Below, piece by piece: positions 32,429 to 44,400 of a stretch of DNA of 64,000 bases (positions within the stretch are counted from its first letter, which is position 1; every line of letters starts with the position of its first letter). The DNA comes from Xanthostigma xanthostigma (taxonomy: Eukaryota > Arthropoda > Insecta > Raphidioptera > Raphidiidae): contig OY754466.1 in NCBI GenBank assembly GCA_963575645.1, forward strand, positions 9,154,001 through 9,218,000, in the 5' to 3' direction. Under the pieces are notes generated by a model. It ran no database searches. It was not told where the DNA came from and was given only the letters and a program-made list of their open reading frames with translations. The position numbers were made by a program, and so were the translations under genes.

Positions 32429-35400
32429 CTAAAAAAAAAAACGTGAGATCCAGGCACTTATGGATTTCGATGCAATAGCCACTCTATCTTGTGATATATT
32501 GTTGTTTTTTTTTTCGGTAGATGGATCTCGTTTATTTATTAAATAGTATATTACACCTCAAGGGCCGAAAGTTTGATACCTTGCACTGCGCATCATGACG
32601 CGCAGTGAAAAGGTATCAAACTTTCGGCCAGTGTGGTGTATACTATTTTTATTCATACCTCCGTCGTAAGTACGCTTATTAAATACGTTAATTAATTACT
32701 CATTAATTACATAAAAACACATAAATTCCAAGCAAGCAGCTTTGAGGTTATACGTAAATACATGAATGACAGATGTTCGCAACTATTAGCTAAAATGTAA
32801 TAGGGTTGCTATGGAAACATCTAAATAACCGTTGATAGGTTATGTTCCTTTGCTGCCGCCCGAACGCACGTACTTCCCGCATTGGTGTGTGTAATCTCAC
32901 TAATATATAAATGTTAGATTTTCTGCCTTACAATTGATGCCGAAAGTATGTACTTTCGATCAAGGTATGAAGAAAAAATAATTTCACAAAAGAATTTCTT
33001 TCCATCAGTGTCTAATGAAGTCATACAACACTAGTATGTAATCTTTTTCGCGTAGTTCATAGCGCATTAAGTTTAGTGATGTGCCGGATCGTTAAAAATG
33101 TATATCTGCGGATACGGATCTGAATACGGATTTTCGGTTTCAAGATCCGCGGATACGGATCTTAACTTTCTTAGAGTACGCGGCGGTAAATATTGCACAT
33201 AGACCTTTGGAAAGAGACTATCTGTTATGGAAAAAAGTTATTGACCTCTTTAAGAGTTAACTCTCATAACAGATTGTCTCTTTGCAAAGATCGATGTGCA
33301 ATATCTCATTATAAACATAGTTTATTTAGTACCTTTGAGTTATGTACTATTAGTATGGTACTCACTACGATAAATGTTTGCAATATAAAGGTGCCAAATA
33401 CGATTTAAAAAATTAAAAATAATCTGAATGGAATTTAACAGGTTTTCATTATTACCTAATCACATATATATATAAAATTTCATCTATGAATTGAAAATTA
33501 ATAAGGTAAAAGATCCGTAAAAGATCCGCCAAAAACTAACGGATACGGATCTTTCTTCTCCCTCGGATATCCGCGGATACCGATATCCAGCACATCACTA
33601 ATTAAGTTTAACGAACAAATTCATACGAATCAAACGATGCACAAGGTGAAATTAAAAGTCACCAATGTGTAATTTGATAGCGTATAAACTCGCGTAGTTG
33701 TGTTTTGAATACCTGTTAGTCCACTTCTGACGGAATTCCAATGGAACGATCTGCCAATCGGATATCACGGCACCGTTAATCGTTACGTTCCCTTGCCAAA
33801 GACCTTTAAGTTGTTTAAACTGCGTTAAGCGGCCAAAATTATTTCGGCCCCAGTTTTCGACAACCAACTCCAATGTTCCGTTAGTCACAGCATTTGAGCC
33901 GAGATTTAATGTTGAATCTCTAAAATTACGTCAACTGTTTTGAAAGAAGATTTTTTTTTAAGTGAAACTTCTTTACTCACGGTAGAGTAAAAGTTTCACT
34001 TCTGTAGTGTGCAGTGTAAATTAAACACAAAATTGACAAAAGTATGCATACTTTAACCGCCAATATCCGAAACCGTTTAAGTCGTCTTTTGTTTTGATTG
34101 GTTTAGAAAGTAACTGACCGTTTACAAGTACCATAACGGTATCGCATACCCGACCTCCAATTTTCAAAGTCGCGTTGGCAGCTAAAAAAATTTCATTGTA
34201 AAGCATTAATTAAATACTGTTGGTTACAATTAAGGCTGGTGTGACCAATAAAACTGGCTGATTCTCGATTTAACATAATGTCAGTACTCGTACATCATTT
34301 CAAAAATCAAACTTACGGATATTAATATTTTCTTTACGATAAACAATGTAGCCATAGCTTTGACCAGAATTATTGTTAATCGGCAAATATTCCATGGGTT
34401 GTAAACTTTCGCTTTGAATTTTGTGTGGTGCCTTGAACAAAAAAACATAAATAAAAAATTGGTTGTCTGTAAAGTCGGTTTACGGACGATAGTTTTACGT
34501 GATAACGTCATAAAGAAACATTGATGAACTCTCTGACGTCACGCGAGAAGAGAGAGAAATGCGTACAAGCCGACGCTTGGGACGATCGTGCCTCTATATC
34601 GCTTATACCGCGCTCTCGCTTGCACGCTCAGGCTCAGGCGGAACGTGACACTTTTTCGTGCGTGCAGCCGGTGTTTCATCAATTTATAAGACGTTATCAC
34701 GTCAAAACAAAAACACGCCTAAAGCCGTTATTTTTTCCTTAATTTTTTTAGCAGTTTTAAAATAATACACTGTGCAGCTACGGTGAAAAGTTTACGATTA
34801 TGAACGAGTGATATTTGCTCACCAGAACGAAGCAATCACAAGAGTCGGTTTTACACAGTACTTACTTCAAAATTAGGTCGGGGCTCTACAAATGTTTATT
34901 CGCTACTACAAACACCAGAAAAAAATATATACCTGTGCAATAATGCTGGACAGTGGCAGTTTATGCGTTACGGTAAGGCTTGGGTACACAGTTTTTGGAA
35001 CTTCTGGCGGCAGTGCTGGAAGTTTTGTATGTACCGTATTGTACTTCTTTAACAACTCTTGTAAGCGGGTATATTTATCAGTATAATCGCCGGCTTCCGA
35101 CAACGGAGCATCATAATCTATAAAAAATAAAATCTACAATTACCGAAGAACAAACTAATCTTGCAATACGCTAGGAAAGTATCTTTTGACAGGCGACTTT
35201 TGCGCCCTCTCGTGTTTTTTTTTTTTTTAATCTGGTTCAGTCAAAACCTTAGTGTCATATGTTATACGTGCATTTTAATAAGGATTAATTGTTGAATAAA
35301 ATGGGTAAAAAGCTATCAAATCGGAAGTGCTGTGTTGTTGATTGTAAAGATACACCAACTAAACAATCAGAATTACAATTTCACCGTTTTCCTGGATTTT

Positions 35401-38400
35401 CTTATGAATTAGAGAGGAAAAAAATGGACTGCAGCAGTACGTCGTCAAGGGTAATTAAATTTTATTTTACGCCTCTAATCATTATTAAATACATGGAAAA
35501 TATCATAGTTGTTATTTTGTTAACAAAAATAAGATTTAAAAAATTTTGAAATAAATAATGTATATCATTTATGTAGTTTTTTGACTGACATTGTGCGTAA
35601 ATATTTTTTTATAAATAGGAATAACGCTGGTTTCCATGTGTTTGTAAGTTTTGGGTGAACCACTTTTGAAAAAATCAAACACGAGATGGTGCGAAGGTCG
35701 CGTGTCAAAGATATTTTCCCAGCGTATAGCTACAATGTCCCTAATCTGAATGTGAATTTAGTCATATTATAATCTGGCTAGTCAAATTATAATTCTTTTT
35801 GCTACAATAGGGTATTTGACAAAATTTCAAAAAGTATTTAAAATAAAAGAATATGTACCCGTAAAAAATATTTTTTCTCATAAATATGACAGATTTGACT
35901 CATTATTAGTTGTTTTTTATTTTGACTTTAAATTCTGCGCCAAAACGTCAATTGACCTTGACAGCCATATTTACTGATTGCCTACGTCACAGTAGGCAAT
36001 CTGTAAACACTAAGCAAGCGGGTACCAGAGAACATACAGGTATAACCAAAGAAGATAGATATATGCACGTATTGTTCCTTGTCTATGAATGCATGATTAA
36101 TGACGTCAATTGGTGTTTGAAGTCACGTGACACATAGGTTAAAAATCGTGATTTTATTTATTTATTTTAATATATTTAACGCACTTATTTAATAAAAATA
36201 ATAATTCTAAACGATATTATAGACCATAAACTTTCATTATAACACAGTTTGCTTAGAAACGCCCATTGTTACAATGTTATATTGGAAAAATCTATTTCCA
36301 AACACTGCCCCGTTTTCCGCTTTTAAAAATATTCTGTGACTTAGGACTGATTAATGAATAGACAATTTCATTTTCATCTTTGACTCACGCATAACTCTCA
36401 TACTGTGAAGGTTCATGTTTAGCTCTCGCATGATGTGGAAAAACAGTTACAAATTGCTTTAAATATGATAAAGATTGATTGTTTGGATATATTACTGTTG
36501 ACTAATTTAGAGGTCATTCCGCCGAACATTTACTAATGTTATATAATATAATACAGTGGATTTGTAGGCAAGAGATTCAACAAATATCCAGCCACTTACA
36601 CAGTCAAAAGAAAAAACTGTGTTACGTAATACAAGTGTAGTGTGGGATGTCTATGTTTTTTTTAATATATCTACAGAAAATTATCATATATTATAAAACA
36701 ATAAAGATGGAATCGACTGCCATATTTTGTGTTATGCAGTGTTTTCAATGACTTCACAGAGACAAGACGCGCAAACAGAAAGTGAATTAGTGATGGTAAT
36801 AGCTACTGTTAAGTGATATCTTTTAAGGTCACTGTGAATAAGTAGCAGTGAAGTGAATACGTGCACATCGTTACTATGGAGAGGATTATTTTTGTACCCC
36901 ACTTTGGATTTTATTTCGGTAAGTGTGATATAACCTCAAAATTTCTTAATCCCCAAGTTTATCCATTAAAATGTTTATTTATTTGTATATACGTAAGTTA
37001 CGGTAAGTACAAACGTTATTATTTTGTACTATCGAGATATTTTTAAATAGTTTTAAAATGTTTTCTATTTACAATGACAACAAAATACGTACATCAGCAA
37101 TATGCAGCGAATTTCGTTTATACATAAAGTTTGATTGATATGGCAGTTATGGAGATCATTAATGCATTACAGACAATCATTCCACATAAAATGCAACATA
37201 GACCGAGCGCCCAAGGGACGTTCGTATGCATTTTACGTGAAAATGAAATTCACTATAGGTATGCGAGAATATCACTTGGGGGGTGACGCCATCATATTTT
37301 GTGTCTGGCCAGTATCATTAAATATTAATGCTGGATCTAAATGACACCACACAATATCCCTGAACAGAGAATATCCAACATTTTTATAGCAAGCAAATTA
37401 TGAATAGCCAATATTCAATAGATTGTATTATTGTGCAATTTATATTTCAATTGTTACCGTAACTACTGATATCAGGTTGGAATCCTTTATTATCGGTACC
37501 ACCGTCTGCTATATTGGCTCCGTTCATAAAATGAAAATCACTCCCTCCATGGAACATATACATGTTCACGGATGCCGGATACGATAGTATCTCCTCATAA
37601 ACCTTAGCAAAATCTGAAAACATATTTTTAAAGAGATGAAATTTAATTCCTACTCATTTCATAAATATTTTATTAAGTAATCGCAAGATTTTATAGAACA
37701 ATAAATTCTAAAGAATATCTCGTTATCGACGATTTTTGAACACTCGTTCACGATTCCTACTCTCGATTGAATTTCTTAAATAGATTATAGTATGTATTTT
37801 AAATTGATTTAATCTTAAAACGTGTTACATAATTCGTGAAAATCGGTCTAGTTGTTGTAACCAGATATTCTATAAAACTACACAGGCAGATATAGATAAA
37901 AATTTTCTGTATTATTTATATAGGTTACCGTCTGCACTTCTTGTATGATGATCTTCTGACCAATGATCGAACCACCCAGTCCAGTATTCCATTGCCATTA
38001 TTGGTTTACCGGGTTGTATTTTTTTTAATGTGTCAAATTCCAGTTTCGGATTGCCCGCGAAATTAGCCGTTATTAACGCTGAAAGTACACGTAAAATCTA
38101 GACTAATCTATACTAATATATAAAACTGAAGAGTTTGTTTGTTTGTTTGGTTGGTTGAACGCGCTAATCTCAGAAACTACTGGTTCGAATTGAAAAAACT
38201 TTTTTTTGTTGGATAGCCCATTTATCGAGGACGGCTATAGGCTATATAATATCACGCTAATTGGGGCGGAACATCAATGAAAAATGTTGCAAGATGTATC
38301 TCAAAATTAGTCAGTCCGACAAATATTATCAGGTGAAATGCCTTAACTAAATATTGCAATATTAGCGCGTCACGTAAACCCGGATAGCTCAGTCGGTGGA

Positions 38401-41400
38401 GCGTAGGACTCTTAATGTCAGGGTCTTGGGTTCAAGCTCCACGTCGGCGAATATATTTTTATTTTCTACATTGCTTTCTTCTAATGCTCACATTTCAATT
38501 TTTTAAAATTTTATTACGCTTAAAATTTAATTAATAGCTCATTTGAAAACTGTTACAACTATAGGTACCTATATAAAAATAATTTTCCTACAGTGTTTTC
38601 AATTAAATATTTATTATATTAAAAGAAATTTATTACTTAAAAAAAGTATAAATACTGCTTTTTAACGACAAAAACTTTTGAACGGTAACTCCAAACATTA
38701 TGAAGTTTGGACACAACATTCATCTCGGTAAATTAAGATGAATGTGCGTACTCACGTCCCTTCCTTCCCCATTGGTTCTTTTGCACCCGGGTGAAACCGG
38801 GCGGGACCGCTATAATATTATAAAGAGGTAAAGTTTGTACGCTCGGATCTCCAAAACTAATAATTCGATTTCAAAATTGTTTTCACCAGTATTTAGACTG
38901 AACCCTCAGGATGGACATTGGCTATATATTATCGCTTTAAAATAAAAGCGCTTTTCGTGGAAACCAATTTTGCAACATAAGTCGACGAAAAAATGGCGGC
39001 AATCTACAAATTCTGGCGGAGCCGGACCAGGCCGCTAGTATTTACATAAATTTTCAAAAATCATGTTACAACTGACACAAAATAATCCTCTGCTTTACGG
39101 ACTGAAAAATTCGGGATTTGATATTTAACGCTGTGCCATCTGGTGATCGAAAATGAAAGTATAGCAAAATACGATCAAATCCCGACGTGAAGCTGCCGCC
39201 AGAAGAGCATTCAAACAAATCTTTGATTAACGTCTGAATAGAACTCTTCAAATAAATAAAATTGTCGACCAATTTTTTTATTGGTCTGAGAAAAATTGGT
39301 CGACAATTTTATTTATTTGAAGCATTCAAACAATTTATAAGGCATTGTTTACAAATAACCTGTATAACGTATTGGGAACCCCATTTAGTGGAGGAGGGGC
39401 ACAGCTTCATTAAATAATGAACGATGAATGATTACAAATTATAAACGCTCGAAAGCTCAGGTCACAAGAGTTTATAGTTTCACTCACAATAGACGGATAT
39501 CGTCCTATTTACGACTGACTTAAAAGTAGTTTCGAATTACGAAGGATTTCCAAGGAACGATTGATCGAGAAACAAGTGAACCGTGATGCAAAACAATTAC
39601 CTCCTTCAACGGCACCTTCGTCTTTATATGCTGAAACGCCATCAGACGTGACCAATAGCTCGACTATACCGTTAGATATGTATAACTGCTTCAGTTGTTT
39701 TAAATATTCTTTATCGACAGTCCCAGTGCTGGCGTACTCGTTTTCAACCTAGCACAAAACAAAATCAAATCATTTTAAGCGGTTCGTTGTGAAACACTGT
39801 ATTTTATTTATGCACTGTGAAAATAATTCTTTGCATAGTGATAACAGTACATTTTATAATCTTATAACGAATCGTTATGAAAAAACAAATTTTAGTATAC
39901 ATCGTTTATGCGCATGCGCCAATTTTCCCCGGAAACAATAGAACTCGTTATATTTACGTTTCGAACATCCTACAGATTTTTTAAAACACAACATTTGCAT
40001 GCTGGGGACCTCAAGAAGTAAAATTGCGAAAAGTTAATTTTGATACTGTCATTATAGGCTGTGTGCACGAAGCCTATTAGCGCCGCTAGTGGGTAATAGA
40101 GAATTATTGAACTAACTTTTTATGGAAATCGCGACATGTTTGTATGGTGATAAGTCAAAAACTTTAGTTGGCCATGATGTGTCAAAAAAAAATGTAATAA
40201 TGAAAACGGATGTTAATTTGTTTACACTGACAGCGGAACGTCAAATTAGGGCGCCAATGGTCTTTATTTTACTTAAATCGCCATCAGCGCAACAGCCCGG
40301 AACACAACAAGCATTTCTAGATCGCTTAGTTTTCCTATGTTTTCTTTGAAATTAAAAAACTTCATATAATTATAATTCTTTTCACTTTTAATAAACATTG
40401 CTCACTGACATACGGAAAATTGGAGTTCGAAGTTTCCCCTAGTGCTCACCACAAACGCTCGCATCGAAAAATTTGTAACTCCGCCTCCGTGCACATAGCC
40501 CATAGGTTGATAAAAATATGAACGGTCTGCCATTTGGCGTCATTCCCGCGCTTACGCTGATTGGCCAGATGTAATCATTTAACCTTGGTTTCTAATACTT
40601 ACAAAGTACTGAAGGCTGACCAACAAAATACCGTTGCTACGGTGAGATAATTTTCGTTTTGGGTTATAAATATCACTTACCTGAAATGCAACGACGGGCC
40701 CGCCTTTGGTAAACTGCAGTTTTGCCAACAATGAAAGAAGTTTATTAAAATACCTCGTCACTGGTCCCATAAATTTAGTATCAGACGTTCTAACTGTAAT
40801 ATCTTTTTCACGCAACAACCAACTAAAACGTTTAAAGAAATTTAAAATAACCTATTTCAAAATATTTGCCATCTTTACAAATGTTTTGGGAAAGGAGAAT
40901 TAACACTAAACAAATTTTAAAGTATATTCCGAAATGAACACAAGAAGCAATTGAAGTATCTTTCTGATTTCAAAACAAACCTAGGCAAGCCGCCGAATTC
41001 CCATTCAGCACATATGAAAGGCCCCGGTCTAACAATGGCTATCAAATCTTCTTCTTTGGCAATTTTCAAGAATTGTTCTATATCGAGCATGTCGCTCATT
41101 TCATTCGAACCATTACCGAAGTCGAACGCGCCTGGTTGCGGTTCGTGTAGATTCCATGGCACATATCTGAAACAAGAAATATTTAAAAAAAACACTTCTC
41201 CGGGTCAATCTATCGCGGTAACTAAACTCCCAGTTAAAATTAACGCGCAGTTCAGTTTTTCTGCTATATAAAAAAATAATTACACTGGAAGACCGTTTTT
41301 TTCTGATGGAATCAGGGTAAATTTTGAAAACACCGGATTCTCGTGAAAGATTATGACAAAGACCTCAAGAAAGACTTGTTGTCTGCAATATCTCTGCAAC

Positions 41401-44400
41401 TCTGCGCGGGATTCGAAGTAAATTCCTCATCAGAACACCAAATGATTCCCGTGCAGAGATATTGCAGGTAGCAAATTTTTTTCTGCTATTTAATTACATT
41501 GGAAACACATTTTTCCACGCTTTATATTAGTTTCACTTGTAAGTATGTATGTTTGTAAACTCGTTTGGACTACAGCAAGTGGTTTATTACTGTTAGTATG
41601 TTATGCCACTACAGCAAGAGCAATCGGTGACCGAGCGGTCTAAGGCGCTAGTCTTCGCTGACGTCAACTCTCGGATTTACCGGTCGTGGGTTCTAATCCC
41701 GTCCACGCCGAAATAAAAAATAAGCTTTCTTTTCGGCAAATTTTTGACAATAAATCGAACTAAAAAGTGGAAAATAAATATAGTTTAAAAAAAACTAAAA
41801 AACACACTTTATATCAAACTAAAAAGTGAAAAATAAATATAGTTTAAAAAAAAACTAAAAAACACGCTTTATATCGAATTAAAAAGTAAAAAATATTTTT
41901 TTAAAATAAGCTTAAAAAGCGTGGGGCGCTTTGTTCCACATTTTCGTACATCGAGCGCCCCACGCTTTTTAAGCTTATTTAAAAAAAATATTTTTTACTT
42001 TTTAGTTCGATATAAAGCGTGTTTTTTAGTTTTTTTTAAACTATATTTATTTTTCTGATGAAACCAGGGTAAGTTTTGAAAACACCAGATCCTCGTGAAA
42101 GATTTCTTACGTCGCTACTGTTTTCTTTAAAGTTTAAACGATACTGCTCCACAGACAGACCCATATATTTAATAACTAACTTCTATATTGTGAGACAGCA
42201 AATTACTGTTTTTCTATCTCTTTCTTTTTACTTGACCCATTGTGCGCAAGTGTCGGGTCTGTAGTGAGACAGAGCAAGTCTGAAACGTCTGAAACCGCCT
42301 CACCTTCACAGCTTAGTTCCATGTGCAAACTGACGCGCATCTATACACGGACATGCGCATAAGACTCAGAGTATAATAAGTGAGACAGGCGTATACAGAT
42401 TGTATCAAATCAAAACGGTCCATAGAACATTCTGTGTGTAAGACAGAGACGATATATAAAGCAGTAAGTAAGAATGAGATAAATGATCGCTAATAGTTAC
42501 TGTGGTTACGTAAATAAATAATTACGTACACTGTAAATATGTTTACCAATTTATCAATTAAAACAACTAAACTGTAATATTAATTCGTATTAGATTTATA
42601 TCTGGTACAACAGTTTTAACAATACTTTTAATAATTAATTTATTAAATGTTCAAAAAGACCTTCACGTTCTGCCAAACAATATCCTAATTGATTATAAAT
42701 ATTTTCCCTCGCATTGGCTAACATCTCATGGTCAACGGACTGACATGCATTGGAAATCTGTATTTTCAATTCGTTCAAATTATTAGCTCTATTTTCTTGA
42801 AAGCCATAAATTTTGGATTTTACAAATCCCCATAATTTAATTATTTGGTTTTTTTCTCGAAAAGTATAAATAGTCATTTTATCAATAATTTCACTAGTGA
42901 ATACTGACATTTGATAAAATTGTGATTTTTACTGTAGAAAACAAAGATGATACTATCAGATTTTATAACCACAGTAACTAGCTATTAGCGATCATTTATC
43001 TCATTCTTACTTACTGCTTTAGTGCTTTATATAATATCGTCTCTGTCTTACACACATAATGTTCTATGAAGTGTTTTGATTTGATACAATCATATGGCTT
43101 CAGCGTGGTGTTTAAGTCTTTCTCCCGATCTTTGCTAGCAATATAGAGGGTATCAAAAATGATAGGTATTTGGAAAAAATTCCGTGGCATAAGGATCGAA
43201 AATGAAGCAATACTGAATTTTTTTAAACTTGCATTTATTGCTGACGTTTAAAAGTTTAAAACATTTCAGTATTGCTTCATTTTCGATCCTTATGTCACGG
43301 AATTTTTTCCAAATACGTATCATTAACTTCAATGGATCACAGTTACTCTATTTAGAGAATAGAGTCAAATTCAGGTATTAAAAATATGGGCAGACCTTGA
43401 ATACTAACGTTTCGACGGCGTTGACTCCTGCGGCTCGAGCCTTGCGCAGTCTGTCGCGCCAGTAAGCACGGGGCACCCTGAAGTAGTGTATTGCCGCGCT
43501 ATACAGAGTGATATTGTGCCCGTTGAGAGTGAATTGTGGTTTATCGATTGACAGACCATGATTTACGCCTTCCGATGTATAATACTCGTACAGTGTTGGT
43601 AATGACTCGTTAACAGCCGCTTCCGCTAAGAAAAAAAATTGTTTTAGTCGTATACAAAGGCGTACAAAAAAAAATACGAAAAATGCATATATTTATTGTG
43701 AAAAATAACTCTAATAATTTAGAGTGATGATGATCCTGTTTAAATGTTGTAAGATTAAAGGATGAATCCTGGTGGCATAGGATTAGGGCATGCAGAACCG
43801 GGTCCGGTTCTATATTTTGCACACCCGGTTCTAGGGGTAGTCGGAACCGGTTCAACCGGTTCTACCCGGTTCCAAGCGAACAAATCGTATTTTTTATATA
43901 TTTTTTTGTATAAATGATAATGGAGAGTTTGGTTACGTAGGAATTATAATGAGATAATGAATAAAATACAATTTGATATTAAATGATTATATAATTAACA
44001 AAAACTAACTTTTGAAACTATTATTAAATAATCAACAAAAACTTACTCTTGGAACTCTTATTCAATAATCAACAAAAACCTACTCTTGGAACTATTATTA
44101 AATGATCTACAAGAACTAACTCTTGAAACAATTTAAATAATTTGGTTTGAATTTTTTTGATTTGCAGATGACAGAAAATTAGGAAATAATAGTACCTACT
44201 TAAATAATAGATACTAAAACACTTAAAACAGAACACACGCGTAATTTAAATTAGCAATTAATACAAAATTATAATAATCTTATCAGAACCGGGCCAACCC
44301 GGTTCCATCGCTCAGAACCGGTTCCACAGACTTATTGAAATACCCGGATATACCCGGGTATTTCAGAACCGGGTACACCCGGGTGCATGCCCTACATAGG

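Noticed and set aside
37135..37344. Plus-strand frame in a GH35 intron
   Set aside because: No domain, no start context, antisense to the gene; probably chance or old repeat.
38378..38450. Functional tRNA-Lys
   Set aside because: Mismatches in acceptor, anticodon and T stems, and location inside a Helitron, favour a pseudogene or SINE head.
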